Shown piece by piece: positions 17,103-26,401 of a DNA stretch of 64,000 nucleotides. The DNA comes from Caballeronia udeis (lineage in GTDB: Bacteria; Pseudomonadota; Gammaproteobacteria; Burkholderiales; Burkholderiaceae): positions 186,001 through 250,000 of the forward strand of contig NZ_FCOK02000003.1 in assembly GCF_001544555.2 (NCBI RefSeq), given 5' to 3'. Made by a program: the position numbers and the translations under genes. The notes below the pieces were generated by a model. The model saw only the letters and a list, made by a program, of their open reading frames with translations, made no database searches and had not been told where the DNA came from. The first letter of the stretch is position 1, and each line of letters begins with the position of its first letter.

Positions 17103-18290
17103 TCAGGCGATTTCAACAACCGGTTCCGTTCCGGCAGCTTCGGCCAGCAGCAGCGCCTTGTCCGTGGCTTCCCACGAGAATTCCGGCTCTTCACGGCCGA
17201 AGTGGCCGTACGCTGCCGACTTCTCATAGATCGGACGCAGCAGGTCGAGCATCTGGATGATGCCCTTCGGACGCAGGTCAAAATGCTCGAGCACGAGTTC
17301 CTGGATCCTTGCATCCGGCACGCGGCCCGTGCCGAACGTGTTGACCATGACCGAAGTCGGACGCGCCACGCCGATTGCGTACGACACCTGGATCAGGCAA
17401 CGCGTAGCGAGCCCCGCCGCGACAATGTTCTTCGCGACATAACGGCCGGCGTAGGCTGCCGAGCGGTCCACCTTCGACGGGTCCTTGCCCGAGAACGCGC
17501 CGCCGCCATGAGGCGCCGCGCCGCCGTAGGTATCGACAATGATCTTGCGGCCCGTCAATCCGCAATCGCCTTGCGGACCGCCGATCACGAAACGTCCGGT
17601 GGGATTCACCAGGAACTTGATGTCGCCCTTGATCAGGTCGGCCGGCAGGACCGGCTTGATGATCTCTTCGATCACGGCTTCACGCAGCGCCTTCAGTTCG
17701 ATGTCCGGGGCGTGTTGCGTGGAGAGCACGACGGTGTCGATGCTATGCGCCTTGCCGTCGACATAACGCACGGTCACTTGGGACTTCGCGTCCGGACGCA
17801 GCCAGTTCAGGCGGCCGTCGCGACGCAGGTTCGCCTGACGCTCGACCAGCCGGTGTGCCAGGTGAATCGGCAGCGGCATCAGCTCGGGCGTTTCGTCGCA
17901 TGCGTAGCCGAACATCAGCCCCTGGTCGCCTGCGCCCTGATCGAGGTTGTCGTCATGAGCTGCGTCCACGCCTTGAGCGATGTCGCGCGACTGTTTGTCA
18001 TACGCGACGAGCACCGCGCAACCGCGATAGTCGATGCCGTATTCCGTGTTGTCGTAACCAATGCGCTTGATGGTGTCACGCGCGACCTGGATGTAGTCGA
18101 CGTTCGCCTGCGTGGTGATTTCGCCCGCGAGGACCACGAGACCCGTATTGCAAAGGGTTTCGGCCGCGACGCGCGAATACTTGTCCTGCGCCAGGATGGC
18201 GTCAAGGATGGCGTCGGAGATTTGGTCGGCGACCTTGTCCGGGTGGCCTTCGGAGACGGATTCAGAGGTAAAGAAGTAATCGTTTGACAC
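17103..18290 (-). CDS. metK: S-adenosylmethionine synthetase
   Basis: This 395-residue enzyme makes S-adenosylmethionine from methionine and ATP in the cytoplasm. Signatures are GHPDK near residue 15 and [19 protein letters not shown] near residues 266-284. The start codon is GTG at 18290 ([19 protein letters not shown]). The leader just upstream folds into a 13-bp stem whose 3' arm contains the GGAG Shine-Dalgarno and ends right at the GTG, so translation is probably controlled by that structure. A strong TATAAT promoter lies about 160 nt upstream. The gene is divergent from the lpxL-type gene. Confidence 0.97.
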   Translation of the reverse strand: MSNDYFFTSESVSEGHPDKVADQISDAILDAILAQDKYSRVAAETLCNTGLVVLAGEITTQANVDYIQVARDTIKRIGYDNTEYGIDYRGCAVLVAYDKQSRDIAQGVDAAHDDNLDQGAGDQGLMFGYACDETPELMPLPIHLAHRLVERQANLRRDGRLNWLRPDAKSQVTVRYVDGKAHSIDTVVLSTQHAPDIELKALREAVIEEIIKPVLPADLIKGDIKFLVNPTGRFVIGGPQGDCGLTGRKIIVDTYGGAAPHGGGAFSGKDPSKVDRSAAYAGRYVAKNIVAAGLATRCLIQVSYAIGVARPTSVMVNTFGTGRVPDARIQELVLEHFDLRPKGIIQMLDLLRPIYEKSAAYGHFGREEPEFSWEATDKALLLAEAAGTEPVVEIA

Positions 18291-18355
18291 GCTTCAGACT
18301 CCATTTGAGTACGGGTAAGTTGCTCACGTAGCCGACTTCGTTTGGAGTCTGAAGC
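18291..18355 (-). promoter_or_regulatory. Structured metK leader sequestering the ribosome-binding site
   Basis: GCTTCAGACTCCA (plus 18291-18303) and TGGAGTCTGAAGC (18343-18355) form a perfect 13-bp stem closing a 39-nt loop. In the mRNA the 3' arm carries GGAG and abuts the GUG start. The loop can fold further (AAGT/ACTT and GCT/AGC arms around ACGTG). The stem would hide the ribosome-binding site. I cannot match it to a SAM riboswitch class I know; ligand or protein control is a hypothesis. Confidence 0.6.
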
Positions 18356-18449
18356 GGCGACGCTTTAGCGGAAAACATGGTCCGGAAAGCGCCGTTAAGC
18401 GCCATCCAGCTTCGCCCCGCAAGTTGTCCATTAACTCGGCGAAGGTTTT

Positions 18450-18477
18450 ATTATAGCGGCTTCTCAAATTTGTCACA
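18450..18477 (-). promoter_or_regulatory. Predicted sigma-70 promoter of metK
   Basis: On the minus strand TATAAT (plus 18450-18455) is a perfect -10 box; TGTGAC (18472-18477) at 16-nt spacing is a weak -35. Transcription would start near 18443, giving a leader of about 150 nt that contains the hairpin at 18291-18355. Confidence 0.55.
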
Positions 18478-18592
18478 GAGCCGAACGTTTGCTGCCATCC
18501 CAGAAATACCCTAGCCCTCACCGCCGTCACGTCCGGAACGCTCCCCGGCAAAACCGAAAAACCCTCTTCTTCCGGACCCATGGGAGCGTCAC

Positions 18593-19477
18593 ATGTTAGG
18601 TCGCATTGGCGTCGCGCTGGCGGTGGGCTTCCTGAAGCTGCTCGCCCGCATTCCCTATGGCATCACCGCACGTTTCGGTGACGGTCTCGGCTGGCTGCTC
18701 TATCAAGTCCCGAGCCACAGGAAGCGAATCGTGCATATCAATCTCGGCCTGTGTTTCCCCGAGTGGACGCCCGAGCGCCGGGAAGAAGTCGCACAGAAGC
18801 ATTTCCGGCACGCGATCCGCAGTTACGTGGAGCGCAGCGTCCAATGGTTCGGCTCCGAGGAGAAGCTCGCCAAGCTGATCCAGGTGGACAGCGAAGTCGA
18901 CCTCCTCGATCCGGACATGCCGCCCACGTTGCTGCTCGGTTTTCACTTCGTCGCGATCGAGGCAGCTTCGGTGTGGATCAACTACTCGCTGCACAGGCCC
19001 TGCGGATCTCTGTATCAGCCGATGTCGAACAAAGCGCTCGACGATATAGCGAAGAAACAGCGTGGCCGTTTCGATGCCGAAATGGCAAGCCGCGCGGACA
19101 GTGCGCGGATCGTGCTGCGCTGGCTGCGCGATCGCAAGCCCGTCATGCTCGGCGCCGACATGGACTACGGCATGCGCAACTCCACCTTCGTGCCGTTTTT
19201 CGGCGTGCATGCGTGCACGCTGACGGCGGTGGGCCGCCTGGCCAAGACCGGCCACGCGCAAATCATGCCGTTCGTGGGCGAAGTGCTGCCGAACTACAAA
19301 GGCTACAAGCTGCGGGTATTCAAGCCCTGGGACAACTACCCGACCGGAGACGATGCCGCCGACGCCCGCCGCATGAACGCGTTCCTCGAAGAACAGGTCC
19401 GGCTCATGCCGGAGCAGTACTACTGGGTGCACAAGCGCTTCAAGACGCGGCCGCCGGGCGAACCGGGCTTTTATTGA
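18593..19477 (+). CDS. LpxL/HtrB-type lipid A acyltransferase
   Basis: This 294-residue membrane-associated acyltransferase of the lysophospholipid/lauroyl acyltransferase family adds a secondary acyl chain to lipid A at the inner membrane. An N-terminal hydrophobic segment (residues 5-20) is followed by the HX4E catalytic motif at H118-E123 (GFHFVAIEAA). LpxL versus LpxM specificity cannot be told from sequence. It is divergent from metK and 115 nt upstream of dapF on the same strand. Confidence 0.88.
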   Translation: MLGRIGVALAVGFLKLLARIPYGITARFGDGLGWLLYQVPSHRKRIVHINLGLCFPEWTPERREEVAQKHFRHAIRSYVERSVQWFGSEEKLAKLIQVDSEVDLLDPDMPPTLLLGFHFVAIEAASVWINYSLHRPCGSLYQPMSNKALDDIAKKQRGRFDAEMASRADSARIVLRWLRDRKPVMLGADMDYGMRNSTFVPFFGVHACTLTAVGRLAKTGHAQIMPFVGEVLPNYKGYKLRVFKPWDNYPTGDDAADARRMNAFLEEQVRLMPEQYYWVHKRFKTRPPGEPGFY

Positions 19478-19592
19478 GTTATTGAGGCATCCGGGTGTCC
19501 GGGAAACGACGGCCGAATCGCCGCACAAGCCCGGACTCATCCCCCATCAGGTCTAGTGCATGCCCTTGCAGCATGTCACTTACAATAGCGCC

Positions 19593-20477
19593 ATGAAACT
19601 CGAATTCACCAAAATGCACGGCGCGGGCAACGACTTTGTCGTGCTCGACGGCTACTCCAAACCGCTCTCTTTGAGCGGCGCGCAGGTGCGCGCGCTCGCG
19701 GACCGGCATTTTGGCGTCGGCGCGGATCAGTTGCTGCTGGTCGAAAAACCGGACATTGAAGGCGTTGATTTCAAATACCGCATCTTCAATTGCGACGGCG
19801 GCGAGGTCGAGCATTGCGGCAACGGCGCGCGCTGCTTTGTGAAGTTCGTGCGCGACCGGGGCCTCACCAGCAAATCGAGCGTCCGGGTTCAGGTTCACCA
19901 CGGCGTGATCGTGCTGACCATGCAGGAGAACGGCGACGTCGTGGTGGACATGGGCCGCCCGGAGTTCGAACCCGCATTGGTACCCTTCAACGCGGAAGGT
20001 TTGCAAGGCCGCACGGAGAGCGCCGACACGCTGTGGCCGCTCGACGTGCAAGGTGAAATACGCTGGGTCTCGGTGGTATCCATGGGGAATCCGCACGCCG
20101 TGCAAATCGTGGCCGACGTGGAAAACGCGCCGGTGCTGATCGAAGGACCGGTGATCGAGCATCACCCTCGGTTTCCGAAGCGGGTGAACGCGGGATTCAT
20201 GCAGATCGTGAATCGCGGCACGGTGAAGCTGCGCGTTTTCGAACGCGGCGCGGGCGAAACGCTGGCGTGCGGCACAGGTGCATGCGCAGCGGTTGCGGCG
20301 GGTGTCCGTCGCGGTCTGCTCGACTCGCCGGTGCAGGTCGAGACTCATGGCGGTGTGCTGACCATCGCCTGGGAGGGTGCGCACAACGACGCGGCGCCGC
20401 TCTTCATGGCTGGCCCCGCCACCACTGTATTCGAAGGCGAGATCGAGCTTGATCCCAAACTCGCTAACGCCGACTGA
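19593..20477 (+). CDS. dapF: Diaminopimelate epimerase
   Basis: This 294-residue enzyme interconverts LL- and meso-diaminopimelate for lysine and peptidoglycan synthesis. The catalytic cysteine pair is visible: C75 in [12 protein letters not shown] and C226 in [11 protein letters not shown]. The frame is open from 19560, but [15 protein letters not shown] at 19593 is the conserved family start. A DUF484 gene follows 14 nt later and xerC after that, the usual dapF-DUF484-xerC order of proteobacteria. Confidence 0.96.
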   Translation: MKLEFTKMHGAGNDFVVLDGYSKPLSLSGAQVRALADRHFGVGADQLLLVEKPDIEGVDFKYRIFNCDGGEVEHCGNGARCFVKFVRDRGLTSKSSVRVQVHHGVIVLTMQENGDVVVDMGRPEFEPALVPFNAEGLQGRTESADTLWPLDVQGEIRWVSVVSMGNPHAVQIVADVENAPVLIEGPVIEHHPRFPKRVNAGFMQIVNRGTVKLRVFERGAGETLACGTGACAAVAAGVRRGLLDSPVQVETHGGVLTIAWEGAHNDAAPLFMAGPATTVFEGEIELDPKLANAD

Positions 20478-20491
20478 CCGTCAGGAACCCG

Positions 20492-21226
20492 ATGCTGCCC
20501 GATACCATGAACGAACGTGAAGTCGCCGACTACCTGATCGCCAATCCTGATTTCTTTGCCGAGCATGCCGAGTTGCTGGGTGCAATCCGGCTGTCCAATC
20601 CGCATGGCAAGTCCGCGGTGTCGCTGCAAGAGCGCCAGATGCAAATGCTGCGCGACAAGAACAAACAGATCGAACGCCGCTTGGCCGAACTGCTGCGGTA
20701 CGGGCATGAGAACGACAGCATCGCTGCGAAGTTTCATCGATGGACCATTCGCGTGATGTCCGAACGCGATCCGCATGCGCTACCGAAGACCATCCCGGCC
20801 GGCTTGTGCGAAATCTTCGAGGTGCCGCAAGCCGCGCTACGGGTGTGGGATGTCGCTGAACCCTACGCGCAAGCCGAATTCGCGCGGACCACGAGTGAGG
20901 AAGTCCGCTCCTTCACAAGCAGCCTGAGCACGCCGTATTGCGGGTCGAATACCGGCTTCGAGGCAGCCCAATGGCTGACATCGGCGAGTTCGGTCTCCGT
21001 GGCCTCGGCTACAACAGATGGTGTCGTAGACACAGCGAACACAACCGAATCCATCGCGCTGATTGCCTTGCGCGATCCGGTGGCCGGTCCGGAAGCGCCC
21101 GCGTTTGGCTTGCTGGTCATGGGTTCGCCCGATCCGCGCAGGTTCCACGAGGGCATGGCCACCGACTTCCTCACGCAGATCGGCACGCTTGCCAGCGCCG
21201 CGCTCAGCCGCTTGCTGCCCCACTGA
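20492..21226 (+). CDS. DUF484 family protein
   Basis: This 244-residue protein matches DUF484: an N-terminal helical part (NEREVADYLIANPDFFAEHAE) with a coiled-coil-like stretch at about 45-70, and a GAF-like C-terminal half. Function is not known. Its invariant place between dapF and xerC suggests co-transcription. The ATG at 20492 is used here; ATG 20507 (MNEREV) is an alternative. Its stop lies 1 nt before the xerC ATG. Confidence 0.88.
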   Translation: MLPDTMNEREVADYLIANPDFFAEHAELLGAIRLSNPHGKSAVSLQERQMQMLRDKNKQIERRLAELLRYGHENDSIAAKFHRWTIRVMSERDPHALPKTIPAGLCEIFEVPQAALRVWDVAEPYAQAEFARTTSEEVRSFTSSLSTPYCGSNTGFEAAQWLTSASSVSVASATTDGVVDTANTTESIALIALRDPVAGPEAPAFGLLVMGSPDPRRFHEGMATDFLTQIGTLASAALSRLLPH

Positions 21227-21227
21227 C

Positions 21228-22148
21228 ATGACCGACGATCCGGTCAACGCCTATCTGTCGATGCTCGAGCACGAGCGGCGGTTGTCGGAACATACATTGC
21301 GCGGATACACACACGAACTTGACGAGCTGAAGAAGCTGGCCAACGGCCGGGCGCTGGAGTCGCTGACCGCCGCCGACATGCGCGGCGCCGTAGCACGCGC
21401 TCACGGCGGCGGGTTATCGGCACGCTCCATTGCGCATCGGTTATCGGCGTGGCGGGCGTTTTATCGATGGCTGGCGGAACAGGTTGAAATGCAGGCCAAT
21501 CCGGTGGCGACCGTGCGCGCGCCGAAACGCGCGAAGTCCCTGCCCAAGGCGCTTTCCGTCGACGACGCCAATGCGCTGATGGAAGCGCCGCAAGCCGACA
21601 CGCCCGAGGCTCTACGGGACCACGCCATACTCGAACTGTTCTATTCGTCCGGCCTGCGGCTCGCCGAACTCGTCGGGCTGGATGTGCATTTCGTGCAATC
21701 CGAAGGGTATTCGTCGGCCGGCTGGCTCGACCTCGCCAGCACCGAAGTCAATGTGCTCGGCAAGGGAAACCGGCGGCGGTCAGTGCCGGTGGGCAGCAAG
21801 GCAATTACAGCGTTGCGCGCCTGGATTGAAGTACGCGGGCAGTTTGTAAAGGACGATCCACACGCGCTGTTCTTGTCCGTGCGCGGTAACCGGATGTCGC
21901 CGAACGTGGTGCGTGACCGCGTGAAACGCATGGCGCTGCTGGCCGGCGTGCCGTCGAACGTGCATCCGCACGTGTTGCGGCATTCGTTCGCCACGCACGT
22001 GCTTCAATCCAGCGGCGACCTTCGGGCCGTGCAGGAGCTGCTCGGCCACGCCAGTATCACAGCCACGCAGGTTTATACGTCGCTCGATTTCCAGCATCTG
22101 GCACGCGTCTATGACCAGACGCATCCGCGCGCAAAAAAACGCGATTAA
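21228..22148 (+). CDS. xerC: Site-specific tyrosine recombinase XerC
   Basis: This 306-residue recombinase, with XerD, resolves chromosome dimers at dif. An N-terminal SAM-like core-binding domain (1-95) precedes the catalytic domain with R144, K179, H248, R251, H274 and Y283 (QVYTSLDFQHL). All six active-site residues are present. The frame is open further upstream in overlap with DUF484, but ATG 21228, one nucleotide after the DUF484 stop, fits the family and implies coupled translation. Confidence 0.95.
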   Translation: MTDDPVNAYLSMLEHERRLSEHTLRGYTHELDELKKLANGRALESLTAADMRGAVARAHGGGLSARSIAHRLSAWRAFYRWLAEQVEMQANPVATVRAPKRAKSLPKALSVDDANALMEAPQADTPEALRDHAILELFYSSGLRLAELVGLDVHFVQSEGYSSAGWLDLASTEVNVLGKGNRRRSVPVGSKAITALRAWIEVRGQFVKDDPHALFLSVRGNRMSPNVVRDRVKRMALLAGVPSNVHPHVLRHSFATHVLQSSGDLRAVQELLGHASITATQVYTSLDFQHLARVYDQTHPRAKKRD

Positions 22149-22324
22149 GCAAGCACGGCCGCAAGCAAGACGTTGCGGGTATGCCGCTGCACCCTGAAAA
22201 ATGGCCGACGCGGTGCGAATCCGGCGTAACAGCCAGATTCGCTCGCTGCTCATAAAACCGCGGTCCGATACCTCCACAGCGTTCACTTCCCTCAGGCGAG
22301 TTAGCGCTTTCACCGAAGCCCCGC

Positions 22325-23527
22325 ATGAACACCATTACGCTGAAACCGGCGAAAGACAAGTCGCTCGCGCGCCGCCATCCGTGGATCTATGCAAACGCAA
22401 TTGAACACATGGAAGGCAAACCCGCGCCCGGCGCAACCGTGCTGATCCGCGCTCACGACGGGCGTTTCCTGGCGCGCGCGTCGTACAGCCCGGTCTCGCA
22501 GATTCGCGCGCGCGTCTGGAGCTTCGACGAGACCGAGCCAATCGATCACGCGTTTTTCAAGCGGCGCGTGCAGCGGGCGATCGCGCACCGGCAAACCATG
22601 GTGCGCGACACCGGCGCCACGCGGCTGATTTTCGGTGAGGCTGACGGACTGCCAGGCCTGATTGTCGATTACTACATTGCGGACGATGAAAGCCGGCGTG
22701 GCCAGTTGGTCTGCCAATTCATGGCGACCGGCGTGGAACACTGGAAAGAGCCGATCGTGAAGGCGCTGATCGGCGCAACCGGCTGTCCGAATGTCTATGA
22801 ACGCTCCGACGTGTCCATTCGCCAGAAGGAAGGACTCGAGCAGATCACCGGCGTGCTGGCGGGTGATCCGCCGCCTGCCACCCTGATCGCGAATGAGGGA
22901 GGCGTGCGGTATCACATCGACGTCGAACGGGGCCATAAAACCGGCTTCTACGTCGATCAACGTGACAACCGCGCGCTTGTCCGCGAATACGCCGGTGACC
23001 GCGACGTCCTCAACTGCTTCTGCTACACGGGCGGTTTTTCGCTGGCTGCGTTGAAAGGCGGCGCGAAACGCGTAGTGTCGATCGACTCCTCCGGCGACGC
23101 GCTGGCGCTCGCCCGGCAAAACGTCACGGCGAACGGTTTCGACCCGCAACGCGCCGAATGGCTCGACGCCGACGCGTTCAAGACCCTGCGCCGCTTGCAT
23201 GAAGAAGGCGAACGCTTCGACCTGATCGTGCTTGATCCGCCCAAGTTCGCGCCGTCGCGCGAACACGTGGACCGCGCCGCGCGCGCCTACAAGGACATCA
23301 ACCTGACCGGCTTCAAGTTGCTGCGCCCGGGCGGCCTGCTGTTCACCTATTCCTGCTCGGGCGCCATTGACGCCGATCTGTTCCAGAAGATCGTGGCGGG
23401 GGCCGCGGCCGACGCGAAAGTCGATGCGCGTATCCTGAAGCGCCTTGGCGCGGGCGTCGATCACCCGCTTTTAACCGCGTTTCCCGAAGGGGAATACCTG
23501 AAAGGCCTATTGTTGCAAATCGCCTGA
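22325..23527 (+). CDS. rlmI: Class I SAM-dependent 23S rRNA methyltransferase (RlmI family)
   Basis: This 400-residue protein has an N-terminal PUA-like domain (KSLARRHPWIYANAIE), an EEHD-like linker and a C-terminal Rossmann methyltransferase domain. SAM motifs are NCFCYTGGFSLAAL near 236-249 and DLIVLDPPKFAPS near 299-311. E. coli RlmI makes m5C1962 in 23S rRNA; family membership is firm and the exact site is inferred. A 176-nt spacer with no visible feature separates it from xerC. Confidence 0.9.
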   Translation: MNTITLKPAKDKSLARRHPWIYANAIEHMEGKPAPGATVLIRAHDGRFLARASYSPVSQIRARVWSFDETEPIDHAFFKRRVQRAIAHRQTMVRDTGATRLIFGEADGLPGLIVDYYIADDESRRGQLVCQFMATGVEHWKEPIVKALIGATGCPNVYERSDVSIRQKEGLEQITGVLAGDPPPATLIANEGGVRYHIDVERGHKTGFYVDQRDNRALVREYAGDRDVLNCFCYTGGFSLAALKGGAKRVVSIDSSGDALALARQNVTANGFDPQRAEWLDADAFKTLRRLHEEGERFDLIVLDPPKFAPSREHVDRAARAYKDINLTGFKLLRPGGLLFTYSCSGAIDADLFQKIVAGAAADAKVDARILKRLGAGVDHPLLTAFPEGEYLKGLLLQIA

Positions 23528-23615
23528 TCGCCCATAGTTGAGCGCTTCGGACAGCGCGCGTTCCGGTGAGCACAGAGCGTCCGCTTGACAAATATGTTTC
23601 AATAATCGACCGACC

Positions 23616-23674
23616 GCATGTTTTCGAGCATTAGCGCAGCCGCCGCGGGCCACGCCCGTAGCCCGAAAACATGC
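23616..23674 (+). promoter_or_regulatory. Inverted repeat in the leader of the CobW-type gene
   Basis: GCATGTTTTCG (23616-23626) and CGAAAACATGC (23664-23674) form a perfect 11-bp inverted repeat with an internal CGGGC/GCCCG hairpin, 38 nt before the ATG. A TTGACA box occurs upstream at about 23585. It may be an RNA structure in the leader or a regulator site. It does not resemble the AT-rich Zur box I would expect. Confidence 0.4.
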
Positions 23675-23712
23675 CGCACGATCCTTCGACTTTAAAGAAC
23701 AGGGCGACCACC

Positions 23713-24792
23713 ATGATTCCCGTTACCATCCTGACCGGCTTTCTGGGCAGCGGCAAAACCACGTTGCTCAAGCGCATCCTGAACGACCAGCACGGCATGA
23801 AGATCGCCGTGATCGAGAACGAGTTCGGCGAAGAGAATATTGACAACGAGATCCTCGTCCAGGAAACGAACGAGCAGATCATCCAGATGAGCAACGGTTG
23901 CATCTGCTGCACGATCCGCGGTGACCTGGCGCGCGCGCTGGAAGATCTCGCCGAGCGCAAGAAGGCCGGCACGCTGAACTTCGATCGCGTGGTGATCGAG
24001 ACAACCGGCCTCGCGAATCCGGGCCCGGTCGCTCAGACGTTCTTCATGGACAACACCATCGCGGACGAATTCCTGCTTGACGCCATCATTACGCTGGTCG
24101 ACGCCAAGCACGCCAACCATCAGCTCGACGAGCACGAAGTCGTGCAGCGCCAGGTGGGGTTTGCGGACCGGCTGTTCATCACGAAGTCGGATCTGGTCGA
24201 CGCCGCCGCGCTCGACGCACTGAAGCACCGCCTGGTTCACATGAACCCGCGCGCCGCGATCAAAGTGGTGAATTTCGGCGATGCGGACATCAAGGAAATC
24301 TTCGACCTGCGCGGCTTCAATTTGAATTCGAAGCTTGAAATCGACCCGGATTTCCTGGCGGAAGACGATCACGCTCACGATCACGCCGGACATGACCATG
24401 CGCACGACGACGATCACGACCACGCCACCTGCGGCCACGATCACAGCCACGACCATGAGCATGGCCACGCGAACCACCACCATGCGCACCACGACGACAA
24501 GATCAAGTCGTTTGTATTCCGCAGCGACCGCGCGTTCGATCCGAACCGGCTCGAGGATTTCCTCGGCGGCATCCTGCAGATCTACGGCGAACGCCTGCTG
24601 CGCTACAAGGGCGTGCTGTATATGAAGGGCGTCGATCGCAAGGTCGTGTTCCAGGGCGTGCATCAGATGATGGGCAGCGATCTTGCCGCGAAATGGCAGC
24701 CCATCGAAAAGAAGAACAGCAAGATGGTGTTCATTGGCATTGAGCTGCCGCAGGACCTGATCATCGACGGGCTGACGGCCTGCCTGGTCTGA
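23713..24792 (+). CDS. CobW/COG0523-family GTPase, putative zinc metallochaperone
   Basis: This 359-residue G3E GTPase has Walker A GFLGSGKTT at 9-17, the metal-binding CxCC motif C63-C65-C66 (NGCICCTIRG) and a G4-like TKSDLVD. A strongly His/Asp-rich stretch at about 217-262 precedes the CobW C-terminal domain. Such proteins use GTP to hand metal, usually zinc, to client proteins. There is no cobalamin gene nearby, so a zinc role is more likely than cobalamin synthesis. ATG 23713 was chosen over 23671 because MIPVTILTGFLG is the family N terminus and AGGGCG precedes it. Confidence 0.9.
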   Translation: MIPVTILTGFLGSGKTTLLKRILNDQHGMKIAVIENEFGEENIDNEILVQETNEQIIQMSNGCICCTIRGDLARALEDLAERKKAGTLNFDRVVIETTGLANPGPVAQTFFMDNTIADEFLLDAIITLVDAKHANHQLDEHEVVQRQVGFADRLFITKSDLVDAAALDALKHRLVHMNPRAAIKVVNFGDADIKEIFDLRGFNLNSKLEIDPDFLAEDDHAHDHAGHDHAHDDDHDHATCGHDHSHDHEHGHANHHHAHHDDKIKSFVFRSDRAFDPNRLEDFLGGILQIYGERLLRYKGVLYMKGVDRKVVFQGVHQMMGSDLAAKWQPIEKKNSKMVFIGIELPQDLIIDGLTACLV

Positions 24793-25582
24793 TCCCGGTT
24801 GATCAAAGACGCTGAAGAAGCTGAAACCAGCGAAGCGCGGAGCCCTTTAAGGCTTCGCGCCGCCCACACCATCCGAAAACCTCCGTTTTTGGCATAGTTC
24901 TCGCTATTTCTCTCCTGAAGCGCAACCGTTGCGACACGTTGGCGAGGCTAAAATCGCTGCGCCTTTGGCAGCGGGGGCGTGTCGCCATGAGCGTCGTTGC
25001 AATATGTGTTCACGCCCACCAAGAAGCATCGCTTTTTAAACGTCAGCGCGTTATATTTTTGAGATAACGAACGAATCGGGCCAGTGTTTTGCTCAGGTGT
25101 CGTACACGTTTGCGATTCAGTTACAATACAGCCCCACTGGAGAAGCCGGTACTCCGTCCAGCCTTGACTACAAAGCCCGGCGCGAGTGCCACCGAAGTGA
25201 CTGCAAAGCGGGTTTGAAAAGCGCTCCCGCCAGCGCCGCGCGCAACGCCCATTGTGGTTTCGCAAGCCCCAGGCGAGAGAGTGAAAGTGAAAGGTATGGT
25301 GTTGTTCCGAACATCGGGCACCGGTCGATTCGCTTGAAAATCAATCCAGACGAATCGGTTTGGATGCGCGGTCTGGATGCAGTGGTCCAGATGCATCGGC
25401 CCCGCGTGGCGCCGTCAAGCGCCACGGGAGTCGCAGCCCGTTTGGCGTAGTAAGTGCATGCAGTAGTAATTGTTGGCGAGTATCGCTGAAGTGCGGGTAA
25501 TCCGGACAACAGCGGCGGCGAGCGCGGCGAGCGACCGCGAAGATGGCGAACAACATCGCCCCACATTGAAGAAGCAAGCCAG
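24793..25582. other. Long spacer upstream of dksA
   Basis: No recognisable gene lies in this 790-nt stretch. A GCGAAGC/GCTTCGC inverted repeat near 24829-24860 may serve as a weak terminator for the CobW-type gene. The dksA promoter should be here; TACAAT at 25122-25127 is a possible -10 but has no good -35. Frames on both strands (for example 25097-25450 plus) look like random GC-rich frames. Confidence 0.4.
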
Positions 25583-26002
25583 ATGACGACGAAACGATTG
25601 TTGACCGAAGACGAAATCCTGAAGATGGGCGACAAGGATTACATGAACGAGGATCAACTCGCGTTCTTCAGGGTCCGACTGGAACAGTTGCAGGCCGACA
25701 TTCTCAAGAATGCGGGCCAGACGACGGAAAACCTGCGGGAAACCGTCATCGTTCCGGACCCGGCTGATCGCGCGACGATCGAGGAAGAGCACGCGCTCGA
25801 ACTGCGCACGCGCGACCGCGAACGCAAGCTGCTGAAGAAAGTGCAGCAGTCGTTGGCGCGTATCGAGTCTGGCGACTACGGCTGGTGCGAGGAAACGGGT
25901 GAGCCGATCGGCATTCCCCGCCTGATCGCGCGCCCGACCGCGACGCTCTCGCTCGAAGCGCAGGAACGACGCGAACTGCGCCAGAAGCTGTTCGGCGACT
26001 GA
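25583..26002 (+). CDS. dksA: RNA polymerase-binding transcription factor DksA, single-cysteine type
   Basis: This 139-residue protein binds the secondary channel of RNA polymerase and, with ppGpp, adjusts rRNA and amino-acid promoters. The coiled-coil tip motif DPADRATIEEE at 59-69 (equivalent to E. coli DPVDRAT) is conserved. The zinc-finger region keeps only one of the four cysteines (C102 in GWCEETGEPIG); the others are replaced, so it should not bind zinc as E. coli DksA does. A good terminator follows. Confidence 0.95.
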   Translation: MTTKRLLTEDEILKMGDKDYMNEDQLAFFRVRLEQLQADILKNAGQTTENLRETVIVPDPADRATIEEEHALELRTRDRERKLLKKVQQSLARIESGDYGWCEETGEPIGIPRLIARPTATLSLEAQERRELRQKLFGD

Positions 26003-26097
26003 TCTGCCGAAGCAGCAAGCGCTGCGGTCACGGCCGCAGCGGGAAACCTGCCGACCCGGATTTGGGTATCGAAGAGATTGAAAAACGCTTGAAAGCA

Positions 26098-26135
26098 CAA
26101 AAAGGCACACGAAAATCGTGTGCCTTTTTGTTTTT
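26098..26135 (+). terminator. Rho-independent terminator of dksA
   Basis: AAAGGCACACGA (26101-26112) pairs with TCGTGTGCCTTT (26116-26127) around AAA and is followed by TTGTTTTT. It lies about 100 nt after the dksA stop. Confidence 0.9.
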
Positions 26136-26221
26136 GCGCACCGTTTTGCCGCCGGCGACGCTTATTCCGCAAGGCGGGCAAGCCTCAGGTGCCGTCGCGC
26201 ACAAGATGCCACAAGAAGCGC

Positions 26222-26249
26222 CTTGATAAATTCCGCAGCGCCCTAAAAT
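26222..26249 (+). promoter_or_regulatory. Possible sigma-32 heat-shock promoter of hslVU
   Basis: CTTGATA (26222-26228) and CCCTAAAAT (26241-26249) at 12-nt spacing resemble the heat-shock consensus CTTGAAA and CCCCATNT. hslVU is a heat-shock operon in many proteobacteria. Transcription would start near 26257, giving a leader of about 145 nt. Confidence 0.5.
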
Positions 26250-26401
26250 GAACTGGACGCGCGCCAGTGGCGCGGGCATGGCGAGAGTCGGTTAGAGCGC
26301 AACGTTGCAGCGCAGCCGGGCTCTTCCCCTCCCTCAAGGATTCCCCGGCGGCAGACAGGTCAACCGGCTGCCGCGCCCACTCCGCTTTCAAAGGATTGCA
26401 C

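Noticed and set aside
18324..18581. 85-codon minus-strand frame upstream of metK as a possible leader peptide
   Set aside because: Its start lies upstream of the predicted promoter; only the last part would be transcribed, and an internal ATG there has no good ribosome-binding site.
24361..24500. Repetitive GATCACGAC-like sequence that could suggest a tandem repeat or CRISPR
   Set aside because: It encodes the His/Asp-rich metal-binding loop of the CobW-type GTPase; there are no regular spacers.
24948..25450. Frames in the dksA upstream spacer
   Set aside because: They lack Shine-Dalgarno sites and recognisable domains and overlap the expected dksA promoter.
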